Source: Bacillota bacterium (lineage in GTDB: Bacteria > Bacillota > Limnochordia > Limnochordales > DUMU01). Taken from it: a stretch of DNA of 64,000 nucleotides. The notes below the pieces were generated by a model. The model ran no database searches. It was not told where the DNA came from and saw only the letters and a program-made list of their open reading frames with translations. A program made the translations under genes and the position numbers. The stretch spans positions 19,402 through 83,401 of the forward strand of contig DUMU01000039.1 in NCBI GenBank assembly GCA_012839805.1. Direction: 5' to 3'. Shown here piece by piece: positions 1 to 8,892 of this stretch. Position 1 is the stretch's first letter, and each line of letters begins with the position of its first letter.

Positions 1-328
1 ACCTGCGGGGTATGCGCTTCCGATACCCGTCCGGCACTCGCCCCAAGCGGGGATGCACGTCCGATTGGGAGATAAACCTGGAGTAACGCGGGCTGACAGT
101 TGGCAAGACCCTAGTTCCCTAGCTCGAAATATGATAGGAGGGCGGTCAGGGGCGAACGGAAACGGCGCACTTGCTGGTGTGCAGGGTCAAGTAGTGGCTT
201 CCACATGCGAGACTCAGGGGTTCGTTGAGATTCGCTTAGGACCAAGCCTTGGTAAGTTCGTACTCGCAGATACCGCGTTGTCTGGCAAATGCGTTCGCTA
301 TGCCTAGGCTGAAAAGGAGGGTGTCTCG
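1..328. other. Non-coding leader upstream of the first sugar-binding protein gene
   Basis: I see no convincing gene here. An 84-codon open frame at 53-307 has no similarity I recognise and no good ribosome-binding site, so it is probably chance. A TATGAT hexamer at about 130-135 could be a -10 element, but no well-spaced -35 is visible. A strong ribosome-binding site (AAAAGGAGGG) at about 311-320 belongs to the gene starting at 329. If ABC permease genes for this SBP exist nearby, they would have to lie upstream of position 1. Confidence 0.4.
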
Positions 329-1642
329 ATGCTGTTCAGGAGGACTGGTCGTTGGTTCTTCGGCGTCAGCATCTTTTTAACCTCGGTTTTGGTCGTGTTG
401 TCTAGCACGGTATATGCGGCCAAGGTTACGCTCGACTACATGGTCCTTGCTAATGAGCAAGAGTACCAGGTCATGAGTCGTGCCGTAGAAGCATTTGAGA
501 AAGAGAACCCGGACATAGATATCCGGGTCGACTGGCCATCGCCAGGTGAGTACTACGACAAATTGCTCGTTAGGCTAGCCTCCGGGACTGCTCCGGACAT
601 CACTCGTATCGTGATAGAGCAATTCCAAGGTTTGGCTATAAAGGGGGCGTTCCTCGATATCACGTCATACGTGGAGAAACTCCGGGCGTCGGATCCATCT
701 TTTGCGAGACAGTGGGATGACTATATTCCAGTGCTGCTAACTGCTTTTCGTTATAATGGGCGCCTCTATGGGCTCCCGGCGGACTGGAACAACACCCTGA
801 TTTTCTATAATTCCCGGCTGTTTGATGAAGCTGGTATTGCCTACCCATCGGAGAACTGGACAACGGACGACTTTGTAAGTATTGCCCAAAAACTGACCAA
901 GTGGGGCGCTAAAGGCGTACAACAGTGGGGATTTGCTACAGTTCCTGACGGGATCTTTGTCAACCTCGCGCCATGGGTTCTCACTTTCGGAGGTAAAATC
1001 CTCAATGACGATTGGACGAGAGTGGAACTCAACCGGCCCGAAGGCATCAATGGGTTAAGGTTTATGCGAGACTTGATCCATAAGTATCACGTGCATCCAA
1101 CCCTTCCAGAGCTTCAAGGCACGTGGAGCGGTGCTCTCTTTATCGAGGAGCGGGTAGCCATGACCCAGAATGGTCGATGGGACGTGCCCATGTTCCGAGC
1201 AGGCAACCCCAAGCTAGCATTTGACGTACAACACCAACCGATCGGCCCAACTGGCGCCCGCGGTGTTCCGTTCGGTGCAGCATCCCTGTCCATTAGTCGC
1301 ACCACAAAGCATCCCGAGGAAGCATTGAAGTTTGTCGCATTCGTCACAGGCCCCAAGGGACAGGCGATACTCAATAAACTCGGAAGCTCTCTGCCCGTGC
1401 TTAAGTCCGTCGTAGCCTCGCCTGAGTTCAGTAATCCGGCATTGCCGCCCAAGAGTCAGGTGCGATTTATTGAGGCGGCCAAGTACTCGCAGTTGATACC
1501 GTCTCCGCCTAGTTATGGGAAACTTGCACCAGTCATAGGGACCGAAGTCTTGAAAATGCTCAGAGGTGAGCAATCTCCCGAACAGACAGCGCTCAACATT
1601 CAAACCCAGGGCGACATCATTCTCAAGACGCCCGTGCAGTGA
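329..1642 (+). CDS. Extracellular sugar-binding protein of an ABC importer (SBP family 1)
   Basis: The 437-residue protein binds a sugar or oligosaccharide outside the membrane and delivers it to an ABC permease. It starts with an n-region rich in Arg, a hydrophobic segment (about residues 9-27) and a likely signal peptidase I site after VYA. The mature part shows the family pattern FEKENPDIDI at about residue 55 and GTAPDI near residue 90. No Cys stands near the cleavage site, so it does not look like a lipoprotein. The start has an excellent ribosome-binding site 8 nt upstream. It heads a run with two GH32 enzymes and a fructokinase, so a fructo-oligosaccharide ligand is a fair inference. 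No permease gene follows. Wobble positions are AT-richer than in the core genes of the window. Confidence 0.88.
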   Translation: MLFRRTGRWFFGVSIFLTSVLVVLSSTVYAAKVTLDYMVLANEQEYQVMSRAVEAFEKENPDIDIRVDWPSPGEYYDKLLVRLASGTAPDITRIVIEQFQGLAIKGAFLDITSYVEKLRASDPSFARQWDDYIPVLLTAFRYNGRLYGLPADWNNTLIFYNSRLFDEAGIAYPSENWTTDDFVSIAQKLTKWGAKGVQQWGFATVPDGIFVNLAPWVLTFGGKILNDDWTRVELNRPEGINGLRFMRDLIHKYHVHPTLPELQGTWSGALFIEERVAMTQNGRWDVPMFRAGNPKLAFDVQHQPIGPTGARGVPFGAASLSISRTTKHPEEALKFVAFVTGPKGQAILNKLGSSLPVLKSVVASPEFSNPALPPKSQVRFIEAAKYSQLIPSPPSYGKLAPVIGTEVLKMLRGEQSPEQTALNIQTQGDIILKTPVQ

Positions 1643-1660
1643 CCACATAGGCAACCTTCA

Positions 1661-1684
1661 GGAGGGGGCCTTATCGCCCCCTCC
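1661..1684 (+). terminator. GC-rich intercistronic stem-loop after the SBP gene
   Basis: A perfect 9-bp stem (GGAGGGGGC paired with GCCCCCTCC) with a six-base loop lies 18 bp after the SBP stop codon and about 100 bp before the GH32 gene. No T-run follows, so it may be a leaky terminator or an mRNA-stabilising hairpin. Either would raise SBP expression over the downstream enzyme. Similar stem-loops follow three other SBP genes in this window. Confidence 0.6.
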
Positions 1685-1782
1685 CTGTCCTGACCTGGTC
1701 CCACGCGTTAGGGAGCAAGCGAGAGTCAGTAGCAGTATGTCTGTCAGTATCAAGCGTTTAGATAGAGGCGAGGGTGTTCGCC

Positions 1783-3780
1783 GTGAGGCGGATGTTGAAG
1801 GAAGCAAGAGCCATAATCTCGGCCGTAGAAATAGTAGTAACGCTGGGACTGGTTTTTGGAGCATTTGCTCAGGAAGATCGTACGAATGGTATTTTGCTGC
1901 CTCCTGGAACCGTTCGTGCTACGTCCCTCGAAGGAGAGAATGGCCAGCGGCAACGTGGCGAGGGGAAAGGAGGGCTAAGCGCAAACATGGCTTCGATCGA
2001 CGCGGCGACTGAACCGAACACACCGCCTAACTTCTATACCGAGTTGTATCGCCCCCAGTATCACTTCTCACCGCCGGTCGGCAACCTTGCTGATCCAAAT
2101 GGCCTGGTATACTTCGAGGGGGAGTATCATTTATTTTACCAGCAGGACGGCAACTGGGCCCACGCAGTCAGTCGGGATTTAGTGCATTGGGAGCATCTGC
2201 CAATTGCCCTGGCGCATGACGAACTCGGTCAAGCTTTATCGGGAAGCGTTGTAGTGGACTGGGCGGACTCAAGTGGTCTCTTCGGTGGAAAACCTGGCTT
2301 GGTCGCCGTCTACACGAGCACGAAGGGGGGCGAGGCCCAAAGCATTGCATATAGCACAGATAAAGGACGGACCTGGAAGCGATATAGAGGGAACCCCGTA
2401 ATCCCAAACCCCGGGATCAAGGATTTCCGTGACCCGAAGGTGTTTTGGCATGAAGATACAGGAAGATGGATCATGGTTGTATCTACAGGCAACAGCGTAG
2501 CATTCTACAGATCCCATAACTTGATTGATTGGGAATATTCAAGCAGCTTTGGCGAGGGACATGGTTCTCACGTAGCCGTGTGGGAATGCCCTGATTTATT
2601 CAGACTCGCGGTTGACGGAGACCCCGATAGACAAAAGTGGGTCCTCCACGTCAGCGTGGGCGACAATAACGTTACGAATGGTTCGACAGCGCAATACTTC
2701 GTCGGTGAGTTCGATGGTGTTCGGTTTAAGAACGATAATCCTCCTGAAACTGTGCTCATCACTGATTTCGGGCAGGATTTCTATGCGGCACAATCGTTCT
2801 CTGACATTCCTCCTGAGGATGGACGTCGTATTTGGCTTGCATGGATGGCCAATTGGAGGTACCCGTATCAATCTCCTACGCTCCCGTGGAAGGGATCGAT
2901 GTCCATTCCCCGGTCGCTATCGCTAAGAACAACTGAAGATGGAGCAATTCGTCTCGTGCAAGAGCCGGTTGTTGAGCTCAAGACATTGCGGGCAACAGAG
3001 TACAAAGTGGAGTCATTCCTCGTCGATGGCGAATATGAGATCAATGATTTCCATGCGACTACGTTTGAGTTCGAGTTGGTTATGGAGTGGGATGAAGTGG
3101 AAGAAGCGGGTATCCGAGTGCGTGCGTCGCAGGAGGAAGCGACTGTTATCGGCTTGGAAACAACAACGAACACGATCTTTGTGGACCGCACTAAAGCGGG
3201 GCTTGAGTGGCTGGTGGATCGGCATGGCACTCTCTTTCGGTTTGGGAGACGTTATCAGGCGAGCTGTCGTCTTGACGAGAAGCGAATCAAGTTGCACGGT
3301 TTCGTCGATGAATCGTCAATCGAGGTCTTCGCTAATGATGGTGAGATTGTATTCAGCAATTTGATATATACTCGGCCAACGAACAGGTCGGTTGAGCTAT
3401 ATTCGAGGGGCGGAAGCGTTCATATTATTTATCTGAAGCTCTACCATTTGCGTTCAATCTGGCGACCTTGGCCCTCATTTGACAAACTGGACTATATTGT
3501 GTTGAGTGATGAGTATTTGAGTCTACGAGTTGGCGAGACTAGGGAAGTGCAAGCTGCTGCGAAGCCTGACTGGATATCTGGTGTTGACCTGTTGGTATGG
3601 GAAGTGGATGATCCTGGAATAGCTGGTTTGGCGGCGCAGACTTCGGGTCGGGCGGTCTTGCAGGGGCTACAGGTGGGAATGACACGCTTGCGAGTAAGGG
3701 CCAGGGACGCACCGGTGAGTGCAGAGATCCCGGTCTGGGTGGTAGGGGAGAGTGAAGAGAGGCTTGAGTTCGCGTTGTAG
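1783..3780 (+). CDS. Secreted GH32 fructan/sucrose hydrolase with C-terminal Ig-like (BIG2) domain
   Basis: This is a glycoside hydrolase family 32 enzyme (levanase, inulinase or invertase type) that releases fructose from fructans or sucrose. A hydrophobic segment near the N-terminus acts as signal peptide. The five-bladed propeller carries the three family motifs: DPNG with the nucleophile Asp at about residue 103, FRDP at about 214, and EC with the acid/base Glu at about 267. The usual WMNDPNG is altered to NLADPNG, so the Asn before the nucleophile is Ala. A GH32 C-terminal beta-sandwich spans about 395-560, and a BIG2-like domain about 570-655. GTG at 1783 is chosen because GAGGCGAGGG sits about 9 nt upstream; GTG 1774 and ATG 1792 are alternatives. 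The gene is visibly AT-richer than the core genes, which suggests transfer. A second, different GH32 gene follows. Confidence 0.85.
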   Translation: MRRMLKEARAIISAVEIVVTLGLVFGAFAQEDRTNGILLPPGTVRATSLEGENGQRQRGEGKGGLSANMASIDAATEPNTPPNFYTELYRPQYHFSPPVGNLADPNGLVYFEGEYHLFYQQDGNWAHAVSRDLVHWEHLPIALAHDELGQALSGSVVVDWADSSGLFGGKPGLVAVYTSTKGGEAQSIAYSTDKGRTWKRYRGNPVIPNPGIKDFRDPKVFWHEDTGRWIMVVSTGNSVAFYRSHNLIDWEYSSSFGEGHGSHVAVWECPDLFRLAVDGDPDRQKWVLHVSVGDNNVTNGSTAQYFVGEFDGVRFKNDNPPETVLITDFGQDFYAAQSFSDIPPEDGRRIWLAWMANWRYPYQSPTLPWKGSMSIPRSLSLRTTEDGAIRLVQEPVVELKTLRATEYKVESFLVDGEYEINDFHATTFEFELVMEWDEVEEAGIRVRASQEEATVIGLETTTNTIFVDRTKAGLEWLVDRHGTLFRFGRRYQASCRLDEKRIKLHGFVDESSIEVFANDGEIVFSNLIYTRPTNRSVELYSRGGSVHIIYLKLYHLRSIWRPWPSFDKLDYIVLSDEYLSLRVGETREVQAAAKPDWISGVDLLVWEVDDPGIAGLAAQTSGRAVLQGLQVGMTRLRVRARDAPVSAEIPVWVVGESEERLEFAL

Positions 3781-3906
3781 GGCTGGACGGTTATTTGGTG
3801 GGGCAAGGCGCTGCGAAAACAGCCGAAACTTTTGCATCCGGGGCTGGTACCGGACCAGATGCAGGGTTGCGATGGTCTCTCCGTTAGCTGGAGAGGGGGA
3901 AAGCGA

Positions 3907-6531
3907 GTGCACGTCGTATTAGCAGTGGGATTGATGCTTCTTTGTGCTTGGTTCACACCATCCGTGGTGGCAGCGACGCGGGAATACAGAGCCGGTGTAA
4001 CAATAGTGAGCAAGATACACCTCGGGGTCGCTCCGAGCAATAGTGGCCAGTCGAACGAGGAGAAAGGCCAAGGTGCAGTCTGGCTGGCGGGGTTGAGCGC
4101 GGGTCCAGACGGGTCACCGTCGGCGCTGGCGGTCGGTTGGGTGTGGGACGAATCCGGATGGTTTCCGTCCTGGCGTTTGCGTGTCGTAAGTGATAGCCTC
4201 CTCAAGGGGGCGAAGTATATAGATTTGGGATCGGTCGAGCCCCGGTGGGGTCACGAGTACGAGACGATTCTAAGCTATGATTACCAGTCTGGCCAGCTTG
4301 CCCTTGCGGTAACCGACAATACCGCGAGCGAACGGATATACTCCGGCATGGTCGCAGTTTCTCCCTACACGGGAGTCCTATACGGTGCGCCGGGCACAAT
4401 GGTAACCGATACGTTTGTTCCGTTGGGGGTGCAGTGGAGAGTCGTTGAGAGCAAAGAGAAGCCGATAGCCGTAAGCGTAGTGCGAAGGGACACACAGCCG
4501 GGAATCTTGGTGAGGATTCCTGTTCCTGTGCAGACGGGGCATCTCGAATTCGCATTAATGGACAAGAGCGCTAAAGACCCAAAAAACCAGAGTGTCATAC
4601 TCCGTCTTCCTGCCGGAAGTTCAGGAGAGCTGTTTCTCCCTTTGCCGGTCGATGCGCTGCCCATAGGTGCGATGGCGATTCAGGTGCGGTATATTGGCGA
4701 CGACGGCAAAATTTGGCTCATTGACGAAAGGAAGTCCACGGTCGGGCGCGTGCATGTCGACTTTGCCAATCTCGACCTGGATCAGCGCAACCAGATTCTT
4801 TCCGGTATGCTTACGGTGCACGGAGACGGCCCGGTTCCTGCTGGCCGGCTCAGGGGCATTCTGCGGGTCACTCCCATAGTGTGGCGGGGGGGAGTCCTGG
4901 CCGAGGCAGAGGCTGAAGCGTCGACACTGCCGGTGAATCTTGGTGAGGTGCAGCACCAAATCACTGTGGAACCGACGACGCTCGTTTTTCGTATCCCAGT
5001 CTCTCTGCCCGAGGGGGTTGGGTGGAAGGTGGTTTTGCAGCCGGACCTGGATCCCAAATTGGAGGTGGCGGTGGCGGCGACGGGAAATCAAGGAACTTTT
5101 TGGAACTGGACCGTGCGGTTGGCCAGTGATCCTCACCGGCCCCGGTACCACTTTCTGCCGGCGGCCAACTGGATGAACGATCCCAATGGTCTGATCCAGT
5201 TCAACGGTGAGTATCACCTCTTTTACCAGCACAACCCCAACGGCCCGTTCTGGGGAACGATACACTGGGGGCATGCGGTCAGCCGCGACCTCGTCCGTTG
5301 GACGCACCTGCCTATTGCTCTTGCCCCGGAGCTCGGAAAGCCGGACTGGAACGGCGTCTGGTCGGGCAGTGCCGTCAACGCCAACGGCGTTCCGATGGTC
5401 TTCTACACCGGGGTGTCACCTGAAGTGGTCAATGTTGCCGTCGGTGATGAGAACCTGCGCACTTTGGCGAAGTATCATGCTAATCCTGTCGTTGCCGGGC
5501 CGCCCCAAGGTTTCCGCGTCACGGGATTTCGTGACCCGTTTGTCTGGCGGGACGGAGATGACTGGTACATGGTAATCGGGTCCGGGATTCAAGGTAGCGG
5601 TGGCACGGTCTTGCTTTATCGCTCACGGAACCTCTACGATTGGGAATTCCTCAACCCCCTGTACGTGGGACGGCGGGAAGAGACCGGCGAGATGTGGGAA
5701 TGCCCTAACTTCTTCCGGTTGGGGGACAAGTACGTGCTACTGGTCTCAACTTTGGGGAAGACACTGTACTTCGTCGGCACGTACAGTGACTACCGCTTCG
5801 TGCCTGAGGTACAGGGGGCAACGGATTACGGGCCGAACTTCTACGCTGCCCTGACGATGGAAGATGAGCGCGGGCGCCGTATCATGTTTGGTTGGCTGCC
5901 GGAGGGCCGCAGCGAGCAGGCTCAGCGAGCGGCAGGGTGGGCAGGTGTGATGTCGCTGCCACGGGTTCTTTCGTTGCGCCCTGATGGGACGCTCGAGTTC
6001 CGGCCGGCGGAAGAAGTCGAGACCTTGCGGGGATCGCACTTTGGGGTGAGTGGGGTCACGGTTGGAGCTGATTCAAGCTATTGCCTTGCTTATCCGCTGC
6101 CCGGTGCGGGAGGCAGCGAAGATTCGGAGGGAAGGCAGCTAGAGATCCAGGTAGAGTTCGAAAAAAGCGAGGCGCGGCGGTACGGGATCAAGGTGCGGAC
6201 CTCTCCCGAAGGCGATGAGCAGACGCTGATCTACTATGACGCTGAGATGGGGCAAGTTTACGTGGATCGCCAAAGCTCGAGCCTGAGCCCGGATGCCCAC
6301 AGGGGGGTCAGCGGCGGCCCGCTCCAGATCGAGCCGGGTGAACCGTTGCGACTCCGAGTCTTTGTGGACGGTTCGGTCGTTGAGGTCTTCGCCAATGACC
6401 GCATTGTCATCACCAGCCGCATATACCCCACTCGTGCCGACAGCACCGGAATCGAGGTGTTTGCCGAGGGCGGTGATGTCACCGTCGAATCACTGGACGT
6501 GTGGGAGATGAAGTCGATCTGGTCGGAATGA
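3907..6531 (+). CDS. Secreted GH32 fructan/sucrose hydrolase with long N-terminal beta region
   Basis: This 874-residue GH32 enzyme has canonical motifs: WMNDPNG with the nucleophile at about residue 424, FRDP at about 540, and WECPNFF with the acid/base Glu near 597. The GH32 C-terminal domain covers about 720-870. An N-terminal part of roughly 370 residues, unusually long for GH32, contains repeated beta-rich stretches that I cannot assign. It could be one or more carbohydrate-binding or concanavalin-like domains. GTG at 3907 is chosen because GGAGAGGGGGA lies directly upstream and the reading then opens with a good signal peptide ending near VVAA. The open frame itself extends upstream to a TTG at 3832. 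It is transcribed with the upstream GH32 gene and the fructokinase downstream, so it likely feeds fructose into that kinase. Confidence 0.88.
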   Translation: MHVVLAVGLMLLCAWFTPSVVAATREYRAGVTIVSKIHLGVAPSNSGQSNEEKGQGAVWLAGLSAGPDGSPSALAVGWVWDESGWFPSWRLRVVSDSLLKGAKYIDLGSVEPRWGHEYETILSYDYQSGQLALAVTDNTASERIYSGMVAVSPYTGVLYGAPGTMVTDTFVPLGVQWRVVESKEKPIAVSVVRRDTQPGILVRIPVPVQTGHLEFALMDKSAKDPKNQSVILRLPAGSSGELFLPLPVDALPIGAMAIQVRYIGDDGKIWLIDERKSTVGRVHVDFANLDLDQRNQILSGMLTVHGDGPVPAGRLRGILRVTPIVWRGGVLAEAEAEASTLPVNLGEVQHQITVEPTTLVFRIPVSLPEGVGWKVVLQPDLDPKLEVAVAATGNQGTFWNWTVRLASDPHRPRYHFLPAANWMNDPNGLIQFNGEYHLFYQHNPNGPFWGTIHWGHAVSRDLVRWTHLPIALAPELGKPDWNGVWSGSAVNANGVPMVFYTGVSPEVVNVAVGDENLRTLAKYHANPVVAGPPQGFRVTGFRDPFVWRDGDDWYMVIGSGIQGSGGTVLLYRSRNLYDWEFLNPLYVGRREETGEMWECPNFFRLGDKYVLLVSTLGKTLYFVGTYSDYRFVPEVQGATDYGPNFYAALTMEDERGRRIMFGWLPEGRSEQAQRAAGWAGVMSLPRVLSLRPDGTLEFRPAEEVETLRGSHFGVSGVTVGADSSYCLAYPLPGAGGSEDSEGRQLEIQVEFEKSEARRYGIKVRTSPEGDEQTLIYYDAEMGQVYVDRQSSSLSPDAHRGVSGGPLQIEPGEPLRLRVFVDGSVVEVFANDRIVITSRIYPTRADSTGIEVFAEGGDVTVESLDVWEMKSIWSE

Positions 6532-6596
6532 CCCCCGGTGTCAGTTCGACCGCCGCGTTGTTAAACAGGCCAATGATGGTGGTGATTTGGTCGTTC

Positions 6597-7550
6597 ATGA
6601 ACCGCGTTTTGGTTTTTGGTGAGGTGCTGATCGATCTTTTTGCTACGGAAACGGAAATGCCGCGGCTGGGAGTGCCCCGCTTCCACCTCGAAGGCGTGCC
6701 GGGCGGTGCTCCCTGTAACGTGGCGGCCAACCTGGCGCGGCTTGGACTTCCCGTTTCGCTGATCACCGGCTTGGCCGACGATCCGCCGGGTTTACAGCTG
6801 CGGGCGATGCTGGTGGAGCGGGGCATCGACCTGAGCTACAGCGTCAGTTTGCCCGATTCGTCGACAGCGTTAGCCACCGTGGTTTCGCGGCCGGATGGTG
6901 AGCGCAGTTTCCGGCTCTATCTGCGGGGCAGCATTTTGGACTGCCTGTCGCCGGACGTGATAGATCTACGGTGCATGGAGGGGGCGGGGTGGTTCCACTT
7001 CGGTTCAGTGCTGTTGGCCTATAGCAAACCCAAGGAAGCCACTCTAACCTTGCTTCAGGAGGCATGGCGTCGGGGATTGATCATCTCGTGCGACATAAAC
7101 ATCCGGCCCGACATCTGGAAAGCCGGGGACGTTTCGCCTTCCGTCTTGCTGGAAGTGCTGCGTTATGTTCACCTGGTGAAATGCAGCGATGAGGATCTGT
7201 CCTGGCTGGGTGATAACGTGGATAGCAGGCTAGCATCGCCCCGGGCATTTTTGCGGGACGAGTGCCGCGTAGTAGCCTACACGCGGGGCAAGGAAGGAGC
7301 GACACTGCTGGCGGAAGAAAGCAAGGTCGAGGTGTCAGCTCCGCCGGTCCGGGTGGTGGATACGACCGGGGCGGGAGATGCTTTCATGGCCGGGCTGATT
7401 GCCTACTTCCACCAGCAGGGGGTGGGCAGCGCCGCCGAGCTGGAGCGGGTGGCGAGTGACCGGGACAGGCTGGCCTCCGCTGGCGAGATGGCCCGGGAAT
7501 GCGCCGGCTGCATTCTCAGACAGCTGGGCGGGTTGCCGCCCGCAGGGTGA
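6597..7550 (+). CDS. PfkB-family carbohydrate kinase, probable fructokinase
   Basis: This cytoplasmic ribokinase-family (PfkB) sugar kinase most likely phosphorylates fructose released by the two upstream GH32 enzymes. The N-terminus reads VLVFGEVLIDLF. The substrate-side signature GGAPCNVAANLARLG follows, and the second PfkB signature DTTGAGDAFMAG, with the catalytic Asp, lies near residue 260. The length of 317 residues is normal. ATG 6597 was chosen from the family N-terminus. The frame extends upstream to 6501 and overlaps the end of the GH32 gene, and ATGs at 6573 and 6576 are also possible because no strong ribosome-binding site separates them. A 2-keto-3-deoxygluconate or ribose substrate cannot be excluded, but the operon favours fructose. 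Confidence 0.85.
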   Translation: MNRVLVFGEVLIDLFATETEMPRLGVPRFHLEGVPGGAPCNVAANLARLGLPVSLITGLADDPPGLQLRAMLVERGIDLSYSVSLPDSSTALATVVSRPDGERSFRLYLRGSILDCLSPDVIDLRCMEGAGWFHFGSVLLAYSKPKEATLTLLQEAWRRGLIISCDINIRPDIWKAGDVSPSVLLEVLRYVHLVKCSDEDLSWLGDNVDSRLASPRAFLRDECRVVAYTRGKEGATLLAEESKVEVSAPPVRVVDTTGAGDAFMAGLIAYFHQQGVGSAAELERVASDRDRLASAGEMARECAGCILRQLGGLPPAG

Positions 7551-8029
7551 GGACAGAGCCCGGCCGCGGAGCCCCGGTGTCTTCCCAGTACTCGGACTCC
7601 TGACGTTGCGTGCCCACTCTGCAAGGAACGACTCCCCCGCGCCCTCATCATCCTCTCCGGACTAGTTTCGGGCTTTGCTAGCTTTCTATATCGGCGGCGC
7701 GCTTTTTGCCGCCAACCATCCGCGCGGCTGGCGGAGGCGGAGCGCGGAATGCTACGGGCCGGGCTTCTCCATACTAAAGCCTGCGCTAAGAAGCGGTGGG
7801 TCAGCAGGCGGCGGGTTGCTCTCGCCCGGGGCGGGGCTGCCGTTGACCGGGAGCGGGAGGGAGCGGCGGGCCCGGTCAACACGGGAAGCAGGTAGAAAGG
7901 GCGGTGGCGGCCTGTCGCCGACGGGCGGCGCCGGCCGCGGGAGCCGATACCGGCGGCGATAGCCGATGCCGACGGCACCTGCCGGCCGCCGGGAACGGAC
8001 CGCCGCGAACGGAAACTGGCGGGAGGTAG
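7551..8029. other. GC-rich intergenic region
   Basis: The 479 bases between fructokinase and dodecin hold no gene I can support; the open frame at 7675-7962 is low complexity and has no recognisable family. The stretch marks the passage from the fructan cluster to the sporulation cluster. It contains one clear inverted repeat at 7842-7880, listed separately. The end carries the ribosome-binding site GGGAGGT for dodecin. Confidence 0.5.
7842..7880. repeat. Perfect 10-bp inverted repeat
   Basis: GTTGACCGGG at 7842-7851 is mirrored by CCCGGTCAAC at 7871-7880, with 19 nt between. It could form a stem-loop or be a dimeric protein-binding site. There is no T-run, so it is not a typical terminator. 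Its role is unknown. Confidence 0.45.
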
Positions 8030-8248
8030 ATGAAGATGCCGGTAGTCAAAGTGATTGAACTGGTGGGGCAATCGAACCAGAGCTGGGAGGACGCGGCGCG
8101 CCAGGCCGTCAAAGAGGCGGCGCGCACCGTGCGCAACCTCACCGGGGTAGAGGTGACCAACTGGACCGGTGAGGTGGACGGGCAGGGAAACATCACCCAA
8201 TACCGGGCCGACGTCCATGTGGCGTTCATAGTCGATGAGAACCGGTAG
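8030..8248 (+). CDS. Dodecin family flavin-binding protein
   Basis: The 72-residue product matches dodecins, small proteins that assemble into hollow dodecamers and store or buffer flavins (or, in some members, CoA). The characteristic start VVKVIELVGQS, the helix with SWEDAARQAVKEAARTV, the central VTNWTGEV containing the flavin-stacking Trp, and the closing strand YRADVHVAFIVDE are all present. The length is typical. The ribosome-binding site GGGAGGT lies just before the ATG. It precedes the spoVA genes by only 29 bp and may be cotranscribed with them. Confidence 0.9.
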   Translation: MKMPVVKVIELVGQSNQSWEDAARQAVKEAARTVRNLTGVEVTNWTGEVDGQGNITQYRADVHVAFIVDENR

Positions 8249-8277
8249 GCTGGCCAGGGAACCGGGAGGACGGAGAG

Positions 8278-8742
8278 ATGCCCGATCCGGAGCAGGCAAG
8301 ACAACGGGAACAGGCTGAGTTTGCGGCGCTGGCGGCCCAGTACCATCCGCAACCGCCGCTGGCCAGGAATCTCGCTTGGGCGTTTGTGGTTGGCGGGCTG
8401 ATCTGCGTCGTGGGTCAACTCTTCATCTTTGCTTTTCAGGCTGCCGGCCTTACCGCCACGCAGGCGGGGGCGCGAGCGGCAGTGGCGCTGCTCGCCGTCG
8501 GTTCAATATTGACGGCTTTGGGGGTGTACGACGAGATCGGGCGGTATGGGGGCGCGGGGGCTGCCATCCCCATCACCGGCTTTGCCAACTCCATCGTCTC
8601 GCCGGCCATGGAGTTCCGCACCGAGGGGCTGGTCTTCGGATTTGCGGCCCGGCTTTTCTCCATCGCCGGGCCGGTAATAACCTTCGGGATTTTGGCGGCC
8701 ATGGGGAGCGCGCTGGTGCGCTTTCTCCTCCTCGGTCGCTAG
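8278..8742 (+). CDS. spoVAC: Stage V sporulation protein AC
   Basis: SpoVAC is a membrane component of the SpoVA channel that moves dipicolinic acid into the forespore and releases it in germination. The 154-residue protein shows several membrane helices (starting near residues 30, 60 and 115), and the motif ITGFANSIVSPAMEFRTEG that is typical of the family. An N-terminal cytoplasmic stretch of about 25 residues precedes helix 1. The ATG follows GGGAGGACGGAG. spoVAD and spoVAE follow in the usual order. In B. subtilis the operon is read by sigma-G; I do not see a certain promoter here. Confidence 0.93.
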   Translation: MPDPEQARQREQAEFAALAAQYHPQPPLARNLAWAFVVGGLICVVGQLFIFAFQAAGLTATQAGARAAVALLAVGSILTALGVYDEIGRYGGAGAAIPITGFANSIVSPAMEFRTEGLVFGFAARLFSIAGPVITFGILAAMGSALVRFLLLGR

Positions 8743-8892
8743 GCGAAAGGTCGCAAGCCGGAAGACGGAAACCGGAGACCAGGCGGAAGGCGGTAGGAGC
8801 AGGCCGCAAGGCGGGCCGGCTTGCCGGGCCAAAGCGCGCCGCCGGGCAGCAGTTAATGAGGACGGGAGATAGCGAGGACGGGAGATAGCGAG

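Noticed and set aside
53..307. 84-codon open frame at the start of the window
   Set aside because: No family, no good ribosome-binding site, and low-probability codon use; treated as chance.
7675..7962. 95-codon frame between fructokinase and dodecin
   Set aside because: Low-complexity Gly/Arg sequence of high-GC DNA, with no recognised family or ribosome-binding site.
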